NCBI GenBank assembly: GCA_030715135.1
Contig: JAUYVH010000005.1
Span: 62,001-126,000 of the forward strand
DNA length: 64,000 bases
DNA from: Keguizhuia sedimenti
GTDB taxonomy: Bacteria > Pseudomonadota > Gammaproteobacteria > Burkholderiales > Burkholderiaceae_D
Direction of reading: 5' to 3'
Position 1 is the stretch's first letter. Each line of letters opens with the position of its first letter. Shown here in pieces: positions 44,152-53,443 of this stretch. The notes under the pieces were generated by a model. That model ran no database searches. It was not told the DNA's origin and saw only the letters and a list, made by a program, of their open reading frames with translations. A program made the position numbers and the translations under genes.

Positions 44152-44801
44152 CACGGCCCTGCGTTGCGGTTTTAGGCGGCAGCTTCGATCCTGTGCATCG
44201 CGGACATCTTGCGCTGGCTGATTATTGCGTGAAGCTGTTTCAGCCAGATCTGCTACGCATCGTGCCGGCCGGACTACCCTGGCAAAAAGGTGGGGTGCAT
44301 GTTTCGGGCGAACACCGCTTCGAAATGCTGGAACGCGCATTTGCCGGCTATCCGGTCCCGGTCATGATTGATCGCCAGGAAATCGAGCGCAGCGGCAACA
44401 GTTACACGGTCGAGACCTTGCAGTCCATACGCGCTGAAATCGGATCCGAGGCTTCGCTGGTATTTCTCATTGGCGCGGATCAGCTGAAAGGATTAAACAC
44501 ATGGCACCGGTGGCGTAACTTGTTGACGTTCAGCCATCTCTGCGCGGTGTCGCGTCCCGGATTTTCTCTGGACTTGTCCGGCGTGCCCAATGAAGTGGCC
44601 GAGGAATTTGTGCAACGCATGGCTACGCCGGAAGCGATGCGCAACACGTCCTGCGGCTCAACCTGCCTGGCGCCGAACCTGCAGATCGATATTTCTTCCA
44701 CCGCAATCCGTCATGCTTTGCGGCAAGGAAACCAGCCGTCCGCTCTAGTTCCGCCCGCAGTGCTAGACTATATTAAACAACATCACTTCTATCAAAACTA
44801 A
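44148..44801 (+). CDS. nadD: Nicotinate-nucleotide adenylyltransferase
   Basis: This 217-residue enzyme of NAD synthesis adenylates nicotinate mononucleotide. [17 protein letters not shown] contains the HxGH nucleotidyltransferase motif, and [17 protein letters not shown] contains the ISST-x-x-R motif. The start is GTG at 44148, overlapping the hemF stop. The stop overlaps the rsfS ATG by one base. The order nadD-rsfS-rlmH is standard. Confidence 0.95.
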   Translation: MTRPCVAVLGGSFDPVHRGHLALADYCVKLFQPDLLRIVPAGLPWQKGGVHVSGEHRFEMLERAFAGYPVPVMIDRQEIERSGNSYTVETLQSIRAEIGSEASLVFLIGADQLKGLNTWHRWRNLLTFSHLCAVSRPGFSLDLSGVPNEVAEEFVQRMATPEAMRNTSCGSTCLAPNLQIDISSTAIRHALRQGNQPSALVPPAVLDYIKQHHFYQN

Positions 44802-45442
44802 TGGATATCAAAAAACTGCAAGCACTCGTGATCGATGGACTGGAAGACGTCAAAGCCCAGGACATCCGCGTATTCGACACGACCCACCTGACGAGCCTGT
44901 TCGACCGGCTTGCGATTGCCTCCGGCACCTCCAACCGCCAAACCAAAGCGCTTGCCGCGTCCGTGCGCGACAAGGTCAAGGAAAACGGCGGCAATATCGT
45001 CAGCATTGAAGGCGAAGACACCGGAGAATGGGTGCTGGTCGACTTGGGCGACATGATCGTGCACATCATGCAGCCGGCAATCCGCGATTACTATCGTCTC
45101 GAAGAAATCTGGGGCGAAAAGGAAGTCAAGTTCGGTGCAGCGAAGCGTACTGCAAAGCGTGCAACGGCGACAGGCGAAGCCAAGGAAACCGGTGCGAAAA
45201 AACCCGGACGCCATTTGGCAGCAAGCCAGGCCACGATCGATGACGACGAAAAACCCAGGAAAGCTCCGGCACGCAAGACCGCAGCCAAAAGAACTGCGGC
45301 AGAACCTTCTGCCCCTGCCGGTAAGCGCGTGAAGGTCACGGTAAAGAAAACTGCATCCAAAACTGCGAGCAAAACTGCCACCAAAACAGCGGCAAAAAAA
45401 GCTCCAGCCAAGCGTGCGGCGCCGAAAGCAAAAACCGCCTAA
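44801..45442 (+). CDS. rsfS: Ribosome silencing factor with basic C-terminal tail
   Basis: RsfS blocks joining of ribosomal subunits when nutrients are low by binding uL14. The first 110 residues are the normal domain: VIDGLEDVKAQDIRVFDTTHLTSLFDRLAIASGTSNRQ and GEWVLVDLGDMIVHIMQPAIRDYYRLEEIWG. From about residue 113 the protein continues with some 100 residues rich in Lys, Ala, Thr and Pro, ending in KTASKTASKTATKTAAKKAP-type repeats. Ordinary RsfS has about 105-130 residues. The tail resembles histone-H1-like bacterial sequences and may bind RNA or the ribosome; that is inference. Confidence 0.93.
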   Translation: MDIKKLQALVIDGLEDVKAQDIRVFDTTHLTSLFDRLAIASGTSNRQTKALAASVRDKVKENGGNIVSIEGEDTGEWVLVDLGDMIVHIMQPAIRDYYRLEEIWGEKEVKFGAAKRTAKRATATGEAKETGAKKPGRHLAASQATIDDDEKPRKAPARKTAAKRTAAEPSAPAGKRVKVTVKKTASKTASKTATKTAAKKAPAKRAAPKAKTA

Positions 45443-45451
45443 GCGCCCGGA

Positions 45452-45922
45452 ATGCAGCTTGTCATTGCCGCGGTAGGCCACAGGATGCCGGCATGGATAG
45501 AGAACGGTTTTAACGAATATGCCAAACGCATGCCGCCCGAGTGCCGCGTTCTGCTCAAGGAAATCAAGCCTGTAGAACGCTCCGGCAGCCGCTCGGCAGA
45601 AACCGTCATGGCGCAGGAGCGCGTCAAGATCGAGGCATCGATACCGAAAGGATCGCGCATCATCGCGCTCGATGAACGAGGCAAGGATCTGACTACGGTC
45701 CAGCTCTCGCAGCATTTGCAGCAGTGGCAACAGGACGGCCGTGATGTTACATTTGTAATCGGCGGCGCTGATGGACTGGACGCAGAGTTCAAGAAGCGGG
45801 CCGATATGCTGTTGCGCATCTCGAGCCTGACTTTGCCGCATGGTATGGTACGCGTGCTGCTTGCGGAACAGTTGTACCGCGCCTGGTCGATCACGCAAAA
45901 CCATCCTTATCACCGAATATAG
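45452..45922 (+). CDS. rlmH: 23S rRNA pseudouridine-1915 N3-methyltransferase
   Basis: This 156-residue SPOUT methyltransferase modifies pseudouridine 1915 in helix 69 of 23S r[21 protein letters not shown] gives the knot region, and [31 protein letters not shown] is the invariant C-terminus. Length is standard. It starts nine bases after rsfS. Confidence 0.97.
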   Translation: MQLVIAAVGHRMPAWIENGFNEYAKRMPPECRVLLKEIKPVERSGSRSAETVMAQERVKIEASIPKGSRIIALDERGKDLTTVQLSQHLQQWQQDGRDVTFVIGGADGLDAEFKKRADMLLRISSLTLPHGMVRVLLAEQLYRAWSITQNHPYHRI

Positions 45923-45953
45923 AAACGCAGCAGAAGTAGATAAAACGAAGTAG

Positions 45954-46574
45954 ATGAAACCCTCCGGCCAAAAAATTTACCTGGCATCCAAAAGCCCGCG
46001 CAGACGTGAATTGCTGCGCCAGATCGGCGTGGATTTCGAACTCTTGATGTTGCGGGAGGATTCCGTCAGGGGTCCGGACGTCAGCGAAATTCCACATCCG
46101 GACGAACCGTCCGAGCAGTACGTCGAACGCGTCACCCGTGAAAAGGCAGTGTGTGCCCGCCAGATCATGCTCTGGCGCCGTTTGCCGGTTCGGCCCGTCC
46201 TCACTGCCGACACCACGGTCACGATCGATGGACGCATTCTCGGAAAACCTGCAGATGTGACGGAAGCGGTAAGCATGTTGCAGTTGCTTTCCGGCCGAAC
46301 CCATCAGGTGTTGACGAGCGTGGCGATCCATCATGACGACCAGACCTGGCAAACCACGCAGCGGTCGGACGTGACGTTTGCAAAAATACCCGACCGCATC
46401 ATCGAATCCTACTGTACATTGCAGGAACCATACGACAAGGCCGGCGGCTATGCCGTGCAAGGTCAGGCAGCAATTTTCATTCAAAATATCGCCGGCAGCT
46501 ATTCGGGCATCATGGGATTGCCCCTGTTTGAAACGGCACAATTATTACAGCAGGCCGGCATCAGGATTTTATGA
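45954..46574 (+). CDS. maf: Maf-type nucleotide pyrophosphatase
   Basis: This 206-residue Maf protein hydrolyses non-canonical or UTP/dTTP-type nucleotides. YLASKSPRRRELLRQIGVDF contains the S-x-R-R signature, and LTADTTVTIDGRILGKP and DKAGGYAVQG contain the catalytic Asp and Lys regions. It belongs to the YhdE-like side of the family; the exact substrate is uncertain. The stop overlaps rng by four bases (ATGA). Confidence 0.93.
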   Translation: MKPSGQKIYLASKSPRRRELLRQIGVDFELLMLREDSVRGPDVSEIPHPDEPSEQYVERVTREKAVCARQIMLWRRLPVRPVLTADTTVTIDGRILGKPADVTEAVSMLQLLSGRTHQVLTSVAIHHDDQTWQTTQRSDVTFAKIPDRIIESYCTLQEPYDKAGGYAVQGQAAIFIQNIAGSYSGIMGLPLFETAQLLQQAGIRIL

Positions 46575-48040
46575 GCGAAGACATTCTCATCAATATCACC
46601 CCGCAGGAAACCCGCGTCGCCCTCATCGGCCAAGGCGCCGTGCAAGAACTCCATATCGAACGTACCGCATCGCGCGGCTATGCCGGCAATGTCTATCTCG
46701 GCAAGGTCGTTCGGGTATTGCCCGGCATGCAGTCGGCATTCGTCGATATCGGCCTGGAACGCGCGGCATTCCTGCATGTGGCGGATATCTGGGAAGCACG
46801 CACCGAAGACAATCCCAACGGCACGCCCTTGCACCCTATCGAAAAGCTGCTGTTCGACGGTCAAACCATCACCGTGCAGGTGATCAAGGATCCGCTCGGC
46901 ACAAAAGGTGCCCGCCTGTCCACGCAGATCTCGATTGCCGGGCGCATGCTGGTCTATCTGCCGCAGGATTCGCACATCGGCATCTCGCAACGTATTGAAA
47001 ACGAGGCTGAGCGCGAGCAGTTGCGCGAACGCGTGCAAGGCATGATCGCGCCGGAAGAAAAAGGCGGGTTCATCATTCGCACCATGGCTGAAGATGCGAC
47101 CGACACCGACCTGAAGACTGACATCGAATATCTGCGCAGGACATGGGCAAGCATTACCCTGCAATCCAAGTCGCGTCCGGCACCGGCACTGCTGTATCAG
47201 GACCTGAATCTTGCGCAACGCGTCTTGCGCGACTATGTGGGTGACGATACCGCGAGGATCCAGGTTGACTCGCGTGAAAACTTCGTCAAGCTACAGGAGT
47301 TCGCCACGACCTACACGCCGTCGGTACTGTCCAAGCTGATGCATTACACCGGCGAGCGCCCCTTGTTCGAATTGTACGGGGTGGAAGAGGAAATCCAGCG
47401 TGCTCTCATGCGGCGCGTAGATCTGAAATCCGGCGGCTATCTGATCATCGACCAGACCGAGGCGATGACGACCATCGACGTCAATACCGGCAGTTATGTC
47501 AGCGGCCGCAATTTCGACGATACGATTTACAAGACCAACCTGGAAGCGGCGCATGCGATTGCGCGTCAGCTGCGTTTGCGCAATCTGGGCGGCATCATCA
47601 TTCTCGATTTCATCGACATGGAAAATGCGGATCATCGCACTGCGGTGTTGAGCGAACTGCAAAAGGCACTGGCCCGCGACCGCGCCCGCATTTCCGTCTC
47701 GGGATTTTCCGCGCTGGGCCTGGTGGAAATGACACGCAAGCGGACGCGCGAATCGCTGGCCCATATCCTGTGCGAACCTTGCCCTGCATGCGGCGGCAAA
47801 GGACAGGTCAAGACTGCGCGCACCATGTGCTACGAGATCCTGCGCGAGCTGTTGAGGGAAGCCAAGCAATTCAATCCGCCGAGAGAATTCCGCATCCTCG
47901 CTTCACAGGTCGTCATCGATTTATTCCTGGAAGAAGAGTCGGAACATATCACGATGCTCGGCGACTTCATTGGCAAGCCGATCTCGCTGCAAGTGGAATC
48001 GGCTTATCATCAGGAGCAGTACGACATCATCCTGATGTAA
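46571..48040 (+). CDS. rng: Ribonuclease G
   Basis: This 489-residue member of the RNase E/G family takes part in 16S rRNA 5' maturation and mRNA decay. The N-terminal S1 domain contains GNVYLGKVVRVLPGMQSAFVDIG. The DNase-I-like core has IDVNTGSYVSGRNFDDT and IIILDFIDMEN, with the catalytic aspartates. The zinc-link region is EPCPACGGKGQ. There is no RNase E scaffold tail, so it is RNase G. It overlaps maf and ends the housekeeping block. Confidence 0.96.
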   Translation: MSEDILINITPQETRVALIGQGAVQELHIERTASRGYAGNVYLGKVVRVLPGMQSAFVDIGLERAAFLHVADIWEARTEDNPNGTPLHPIEKLLFDGQTITVQVIKDPLGTKGARLSTQISIAGRMLVYLPQDSHIGISQRIENEAEREQLRERVQGMIAPEEKGGFIIRTMAEDATDTDLKTDIEYLRRTWASITLQSKSRPAPALLYQDLNLAQRVLRDYVGDDTARIQVDSRENFVKLQEFATTYTPSVLSKLMHYTGERPLFELYGVEEEIQRALMRRVDLKSGGYLIIDQTEAMTTIDVNTGSYVSGRNFDDTIYKTNLEAAHAIARQLRLRNLGGIIILDFIDMENADHRTAVLSELQKALARDRARISVSGFSALGLVEMTRKRTRESLAHILCEPCPACGGKGQVKTARTMCYEILRELLREAKQFNPPREFRILASQVVIDLFLEEESEHITMLGDFIGKPISLQVESAYHQEQYDIILM

Positions 48041-48096
48041 GCGCAGGGTTGTAAAAACTCTTGCTGCCGGCGTAAGCCTGTCAGACTATGCAAGGA

Positions 48097-48756
48097 TCAG
48101 GACAGGTAGCGCCTTTCTTCCTGGCTGATCCAGATCGACCAGGCCATGATCAGAGGATGCAGCATTTCCAGCCCTTCTTCAAATGCCGCCACATAGTGGC
48201 CGACAATGGGGAGCAGCACGACCCCGTACTCTTCCGCCAGCACCGCCGGCGCACGATCGACGACCTTGCCGATGACGACCAGAGCCGTGCCCAGCATCAG
48301 CCAGAAGCCAGAGCGAGACTTCCATCCACCCTGCAAGAACAGGAAACGCAGCACGACGATTCCTACGTAAGCGATCAATGCCAGGAAAGCGAGCGCCACG
48401 ATAAAGCCTATGATCTTCTCACCTAATGGTGCGGCCGCATGCTTGTAATAGTTTGTCTTGAGTATGCTGTCTGCGGTAAATGCCTTGTGCCAGTCGGCCT
48501 CTCGCGCCGCAAAACCGGCAAACAGCACGACAAACCCCCACGCGCGCATGCCGAGTGGGCGAATGCGCGCAACGATGGTAAATGCGGCGATCAACCACGC
48601 GACGATTGAGATGCGCTCGAATGGACCTTGTTCCGAAAATGCATAGCGAAAGCTTGCCTCCGGTAATATGAGCGGAAGAACGGCCAGCAGCAGGATCATG
48701 GCGATGAGCGCCCATGCAACCCGGATGTCACTGACCTGAAAACGCGGAAAAATCAT
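48097..48756 (-). CDS. Membrane protein of the polysaccharide operon
   Basis: This 219-residue integral membrane protein has about six spans (for example VAWALIAMILLLAVLPLILP and IIGFIVALAFLALIAYVGIVVLRFLF). It has no recognised catalytic motif; AGFAAREADWHKAF and EEGLEMLHPLIMAWSIW are distinctive loops. ATG at 48756 overlaps the stop of the glycosyltransferase upstream (ATGA), so it belongs to the operon. It may serve in lipid or sugar handling at the inner membrane. Function is unknown. Confidence 0.75.
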   Translation of the reverse strand: MIFPRFQVSDIRVAWALIAMILLLAVLPLILPEASFRYAFSEQGPFERISIVAWLIAAFTIVARIRPLGMRAWGFVVLFAGFAAREADWHKAFTADSILKTNYYKHAAAPLGEKIIGFIVALAFLALIAYVGIVVLRFLFLQGGWKSRSGFWLMLGTALVVIGKVVDRAPAVLAEEYGVVLLPIVGHYVAAFEEGLEMLHPLIMAWSIWISQEERRYLS

Positions 48757-49856
48757 CTTCTAACTCCCGGTGCGTGTTGGGCAAGTACAGCATGATAAAC
48801 CGACAGGTTTCCGGCAATCATCGCGTCGATTGAAAATTCATTCAATATGCGTGCCCGCCCTGCTTCACCCATGCGCCTGCGCAGGCCTGGATCATCCAGC
48901 AGGCGCCGCAAAGCAGATGTCAGCGCAGCCACGTCGCCGGGCGGAATAATCAGGCCGGTCACACCATCGAGAACAGCTTCGGGCATGCCGCCGGCGCGAC
49001 TCGCGACAATCGGCACGGCGGCGGCGGACGCTTGCAACAGCGATACGCCCAGTCCTTCCATGTCGGCCGGATGGGCGAGAATATCCAGTCCACCCAGCCA
49101 TGCCGGCAGATCCTTGCGGAAGCCGGCAAATCGCACGATATCGGACAGGCCGCTCACGGCCACCGCGTTTTCCAGTTCACCCAGCAGCGGTCCTTGTCCA
49201 AACAGAACAATCCGCAGATCGGGATAGTCATGCCGCAGCGCCTGCACCGCCTCAAGAAGATAGCGGTGCCCTTTGCGCTGAATCAGTTGCGCTACCATGC
49301 CAATGACCATGGCATTTCCCGGCAAACCGAATTCCTGCCGGAATGCCGCCGGATCGACTGCGTTTAGATAAGGCGTGGCATCAACCGCGCTGCGAACACA
49401 GCTCACCTTTTGCGGAGTCACGCCTTCCTCCAGCAGCACCTCTCGGATACCTTCGGAAATCGTAATGACATGATCATAGAGCCGGTACTTGAGAGCGACC
49501 AGCCAGCGTGCTTCGGGATTGTCCACGCGCCTCGATAAAATGCAGGGAACGCCTGCCATGCGCGCGGCAACCGCCCCCCATAGATCGGCGCCGCGCCGGC
49601 TATGCAGATGCACAAGATCGGGTTTCAATGAGCGGATCAACCTGGCAAGCCTGAGCGCCATGCCCGCATCGAGATCGCCGTGCATGGGCAGCTGATGAAT
49701 TTCGGCCGACCTTCCTATAGCTGCGGCAACCTCCGCCTGCTCGGCACATGCCAGGATATTTTCCACGCCCCGCTTGGCCAGTCCTTCGATGATATAGGCA
49801 ACCTGGCGCGCACCGCCGTAATAGTGTTTTCCCGCTTCGACATGCAGTACTCTCAT
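48753..49856 (-). CDS. Glycosyltransferase family 4 protein
   Basis: This 367-residue GT-B glycosyltransferase has an N-terminal acceptor domain opening MRVLHVEAGKHYYGGARQV and a GT1/GT4 C-terminal domain (VIGMVAQLIQRKGHRYLLEA, VRFAGFRKDLPAWL). The nucleotide-sugar motif reads EGLGVSLLQAS, so the second Glu of the usual E-x7-E is Gln. The residue change is conservative and the enzyme may still be active. Start and stop overlap its neighbours by four bases each. It is likely to add a sugar to LPS core or O-chain. Confidence 0.88.
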   Translation of the reverse strand: MRVLHVEAGKHYYGGARQVAYIIEGLAKRGVENILACAEQAEVAAAIGRSAEIHQLPMHGDLDAGMALRLARLIRSLKPDLVHLHSRRGADLWGAVAARMAGVPCILSRRVDNPEARWLVALKYRLYDHVITISEGIREVLLEEGVTPQKVSCVRSAVDATPYLNAVDPAAFRQEFGLPGNAMVIGMVAQLIQRKGHRYLLEAVQALRHDYPDLRIVLFGQGPLLGELENAVAVSGLSDIVRFAGFRKDLPAWLGGLDILAHPADMEGLGVSLLQASAAAVPIVASRAGGMPEAVLDGVTGLIIPPGDVAALTSALRRLLDDPGLRRRMGEAGRARILNEFSIDAMIAGNLSVYHAVLAQHAPGVRR

Positions 49857-50893
49857 GCCGCCAGCCTTAGTGCCATGTCGAGCTCATTGGCCACGCGCTG
49901 CGGCGTAATATCGCGCATGCAGGTGAATGCGCCGCCGCAGGTCGGATTGCGCTTGCATGGCGCGCAAGGAAGGTTCAGCCAGATCACGCGCGCACTGCTG
50001 CGTCCTGTATTGGTGTAGGGACAGGTCGATCCGAATAATGCGATGGTCGGCACGTCGAATGCGATGCCCATGTGCGTCAGGCCGGTATCGACGCCGATGA
50101 CTGCACCGGCATGCTTGATGATGGCAACCGTCTCGTCCAGCCTGGTCTTGCCGACCATGTTCACGATGGATTTTTCGCCTCTCGCCAGATCCGCCGCAGC
50201 ATCGACGTCACCCGGACCGCCGAGCAGCAATGGCGTCAAGCCGGTTTGCCGAAGAAGCAGAGGAGCAAGCGACCGCCAGGCATCGGCAAACCAGTGCTTT
50301 TGCGGGCGTGTGGTAAAGGCAGCGAACACCGCATACTTGCCGGGCGCCAGTCCATGTTCTGCGAGTCGCTCCAATGTCCGCGCCTCGACCTCGGCGCTGA
50401 CATGAAGGACAGGCATGAAATCATCGACGGGCAATCCCAGATGTTGAGCAAGGTGCAGGTATTCGGAACTGATGCGCGCAGAATCGCCCCCACGCGGCAC
50501 CACTTCCGTCATCAGGTACTGGCTGCCTTCCTTTGAACCCAGTCCGATGCGGCGCGATGCACCAGTCATCCAGGCCAGCAATCCGCTCTTGAGCAAGCCT
50601 TGCAGATCCAGTACTGCATCAAATCGCTTGCTGCGCAATAGCCTACGGAAGGCAAGGACCCGCCGCAGCAATTCCAGGCGCCGTCCATCCCGCCAAAGCG
50701 CCTTCCACTCCGACTTGGGCCAGATGATCCGTTCATCGATCGCAGGATCGTTCTCGATCAGCGCGTCGAGGCCCGGCTCGATCAACCATGCGATATGCGC
50801 TTCCGGATATCTCTGACGCAAGGCATGCGCCAATGGCGACGCGAACACCACGTCGCCGATTGCTGAAGTGCGGACAATGAGTATGCGCTTCAT
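49853..50893 (-). CDS. GT9 heptosyltransferase-family protein
   Basis: This 346-residue enzyme of the ADP-heptose:LPS heptosyltransferase family (WaaC/WaaF/WaaQ group) opens MKRILIVRTSAIGDVVFASP. Further blocks are LDLQGLLKSGLLAWMTGASRRIG, the ADP-heptose-binding segment GVDTGLTHMGIAFDVPTIALFG, and a Cys-rich ending CAPCKRNPTCGGAFTC. It probably builds the LPS inner core. The name waaC is possible but the paralogue cannot be fixed from sequence alone. It overlaps both neighbours. Confidence 0.9.
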   Translation of the reverse strand: MKRILIVRTSAIGDVVFASPLAHALRQRYPEAHIAWLIEPGLDALIENDPAIDERIIWPKSEWKALWRDGRRLELLRRVLAFRRLLRSKRFDAVLDLQGLLKSGLLAWMTGASRRIGLGSKEGSQYLMTEVVPRGGDSARISSEYLHLAQHLGLPVDDFMPVLHVSAEVEARTLERLAEHGLAPGKYAVFAAFTTRPQKHWFADAWRSLAPLLLRQTGLTPLLLGGPGDVDAAADLARGEKSIVNMVGKTRLDETVAIIKHAGAVIGVDTGLTHMGIAFDVPTIALFGSTCPYTNTGRSSARVIWLNLPCAPCKRNPTCGGAFTCMRDITPQRVANELDMALRLAA

Positions 50894-51906
50894 TTGTCCG
50901 CCGCAAAAAGCTCAGGAGCAAGCAGATTCAGCTCTGCCAGCCGCTTCATGATTGATTCCACCGAAATGTTTGCCATATCTGTTCCGGAAATGCCATGCAA
51001 CAAAGGATCATGCTTTAGTGGAAGGGTATGCCCGAATAGCCCAACTGCCGGCAGATCTACCGCCACAGCCATATTCAATACGCCGGTGTCATTCCCGATA
51101 CATAAATCACATCCACTCAGGGCAGCGGCAGATCTTAGGACCGAAGGCTGGCACATGACCTGCACCTGTTGCGGACGCGTTGCAGCAAGCGAAGAAAACT
51201 GGCGCTCCGCTACGGTTTTTTCTGCAGGCCCTCCAAGTACCAGGATACTGCAGCCGCGTTCGAGCAATTTTTCGGCAAGATGAGCAAAGTTCTCAATTCC
51301 CCAATTTTTCTCCCGATTCGATGCCCCAATCGCCAATGCAACACGCGGCCGCCGCATGGGAGCCAATTGCAAGGACATCTCGTCCAGCATCGAAGCCGGC
51401 ACAGAAAGCTTCGGTACGATTGGCTGCGTTGTGAATCGATGTGCCATTGCAAAATTGGTCGCTTCCGGATATACCCAGCTTCCTTGCCCGGCAAATCGCT
51501 TGATATAGGGAGGGCAATTGAGAAAGGCTCTTTCAACGGCACTGAACCCGAATCCCAAGCGCAATGGAATCCCGGCCAGCAAGGCTAAAATGCCATAACG
51601 GGTCCTGCTGGAAAATATGACAATCCTGTCGAATTTTTTCTTTCTCAGTTCCCGGCTTAAGCGGAGTTGCCCCACGAGGCTATCATGCTTTCCTTTGCGA
51701 CTTTTATCGCGCGGCCTGCGGTCATATTCGATTACTTCTTCAACGCACTTCTCGCCGGCCAGCAAGTCGGCTGCCATACAGGAAGGACGCGCCAAAACCG
51801 TCACTTTCCCGTTCGCGCTGTTTTCGGCTATGGCGCGTATGTAGGGCACATGCCATACAAGGTCACCAATACCGCTGCGATGATGAACGACTAAGGTCTT
51901 GTACAT
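50890..51906 (-). CDS. GT9 family glycosyltransferase, second copy
   Basis: This 338-residue member of the heptosyltransferase family starts VVHHRSGIGDLVWHVPYIRAIA. It has the family segment CDLCIGNDTGVLNMAVAVDLPAVGLFG; the usual TGxxH is TGVLN here, so the histidine is missing. It is clearly divergent from the neighbouring GT9 and may use another sugar. It overlaps that gene by four bases and follows the small membrane protein by five. Confidence 0.85.
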   Translation of the reverse strand: MYKTLVVHHRSGIGDLVWHVPYIRAIAENSANGKVTVLARPSCMAADLLAGEKCVEEVIEYDRRPRDKSRKGKHDSLVGQLRLSRELRKKKFDRIVIFSSRTRYGILALLAGIPLRLGFGFSAVERAFLNCPPYIKRFAGQGSWVYPEATNFAMAHRFTTQPIVPKLSVPASMLDEMSLQLAPMRRPRVALAIGASNREKNWGIENFAHLAEKLLERGCSILVLGGPAEKTVAERQFSSLAATRPQQVQVMCQPSVLRSAAALSGCDLCIGNDTGVLNMAVAVDLPAVGLFGHTLPLKHDPLLHGISGTDMANISVESIMKRLAELNLLAPELFAADK

Positions 51907-51911
51907 GGAGT

Positions 51912-52205
51912 CTATTGCGACTTAGAGAGATTGCATGAGGCTGATGTCAGTGCCAGATTCTTCCTGACATGATAGTAACGCAATGCGCCCGCCGGAATTG
52001 CCAAACTTAGCAGGATGGCTTTTGTGCCTGGACTGGTACCGAACAATCCTTCCGTCATGGAAAAGAGAGCCGTGCCCAATACGGTTACCAACCGCACAAT
52101 CATCAACAACGGCAAAGACAACAATACGCAAGTAGAGATAATCTTTTTGGGATGGTCGTTCTCGACAATCAATTGCGACGCGTTTTTATTCGGCACGTCG
52201 TTCAT
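51912..52205 (-). CDS. Small membrane protein in the polysaccharide operon
   Basis: This 97-residue protein has two hydrophobic segments (IISTCVLLSLPLLMIVRLVTVLG and AILLSLAIPAGALRYY). The ATG at 52205 overlaps the stop of the polysialyltransferase-like gene as ATGA and five bases separate it from the next gene. That coupling supports a real gene. I do not recognise a family; it is too short to be an O-antigen ligase and shows no ligase motif. Confidence 0.65.
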   Translation of the reverse strand: MNDVPNKNASQLIVENDHPKKIISTCVLLSLPLLMIVRLVTVLGTALFSMTEGLFGTSPGTKAILLSLAIPAGALRYYHVRKNLALTSASCNLSKSQ

Positions 52206-53239
52206 GCAAAGCGCACTCCACAAGAATCGAACACATTCCTCATATCCTCTTGTTCCTGCCTCGACTTGAAATTAATTCGATCCCATCCAAACGCGACCAC
52301 TTCGACAGCAGGCGGATAAATTTGCCGTGCGAATAGAAGTGCCGACGAACGCACGCCGATTACTGCATCGTAATAATGGGATGCAAGATAGGTTTCCAGC
52401 GCATCGGCAGGCGCTACAAGCTGATAATCCGGACGCCGTAATTCATGCCGTGGATCTTTTGGGTGTGCCTTGTAATGGACTTTTTTTATGCCATGATCAA
52501 CTAGCCACTTGCTTATTTCTTCGCTCAATGCGTGCATATCACTTTCCTTGAGCAGTCCGGTATCCACCAGGGGCTGTCCGACCACTAATGCACATTTTTC
52601 GGAAATGTCCTTTGCACGAAGCACGGTCACTGCTTTGACCAAAGGCGGCAATAAAGCTGCCTTTTCAGCGGGATACTCGTTAGGAAGACCCGGCAGGACA
52701 TAAATCCGATCACAGAACGGCGCATCCGACCCGATGCGATCACCGCTGAAACACCGGTACTTCAGTTCCGGCGCAAACATGCGGCGCATCTTCCGGGTAT
52801 GCTGCAAGATACGTTTTCCCAGGCTAAGCGGATAGCGGCGTATGCTGATCAAACCGTCGGGCAAAATGCGCGCGTGCATATGACTTGCCCCGCATGCCTT
52901 AGGCAATGCGTGGAGGAAATAATTGATTGCTTCCGTATCGAACACCGCGCTATGGATTACCAGCGTTTCGCAACTTCCGACCAATGCCGCCACAAGCCTG
53001 ATATTTTCCCGCAGCCTGCGATGACGGCCGAATAGGCCTGGCAGAGGTTCCAGGCGTGGCCAAGGCAGGTAACTGCACGCATCCCATTCTTCCGCTTTCA
53101 CAATCGACATCAAGCCCGGTTTATACCAAACCAGCACTTGACGCGCGCCCTGCTCGAAGTTTTCCGCGATGCGCTTTGCTGCAAGATATTGCAGCGGGGA
53201 TGCAACGAAATATAAAGCGACCCGTTCCGAGCGTGACAT
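52202..53239 (-). CDS. Polysialyltransferase-like glycosyltransferase
   Basis: This protein of about 345 residues has the three short motifs of bacterial sialyltransferases: an acidic-Gly motif (RILPDGLISI), an HP motif (YKAHPKDPRHE) and an SS motif (GVRSSALLFA). The N-terminus VALYFVASPLQYLAAKRIAEN also fits the polysialyltransferase (PF07388-like) group. ATG at 53239 (MSRSERVALYF) is preferred over 53284. No sialic-acid synthesis genes are in the window, so the donor may be another nonulosonate or another sugar. It is the first gene of the coupled operon. Confidence 0.6.
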   Translation of the reverse strand: MSRSERVALYFVASPLQYLAAKRIAENFEQGARQVLVWYKPGLMSIVKAEEWDACSYLPWPRLEPLPGLFGRHRRLRENIRLVAALVGSCETLVIHSAVFDTEAINYFLHALPKACGASHMHARILPDGLISIRRYPLSLGKRILQHTRKMRRMFAPELKYRCFSGDRIGSDAPFCDRIYVLPGLPNEYPAEKAALLPPLVKAVTVLRAKDISEKCALVVGQPLVDTGLLKESDMHALSEEISKWLVDHGIKKVHYKAHPKDPRHELRRPDYQLVAPADALETYLASHYYDAVIGVRSSALLFARQIYPPAVEVVAFGWDRINFKSRQEQEDMRNVFDSCGVRFA

Positions 53240-53443
53240 GCTTGATTGCAGATAAGTATTTGAAAGGCGAATTATAGCTGGCACGATTCAGGCAATCGTT
53301 CTTTGCTTGATTGATTGCCGGACTGCCAATATGGCAATGTCCCGTCAATTTGGCCGCTGGCGAAATTTACCGGAATCTGGATTCAATCGGCAGCCGTCCG
53401 GCTCATGATGGAGTTGCGCAGTGTAATCGCTCAGCACCACGGT

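Noticed and set aside
51912..52205. Small membrane protein as a truncated O-antigen ligase
   Set aside because: It has only two hydrophobic segments and no Wzy/WaaL loop motif, and its coupled start argues for an intact small gene.
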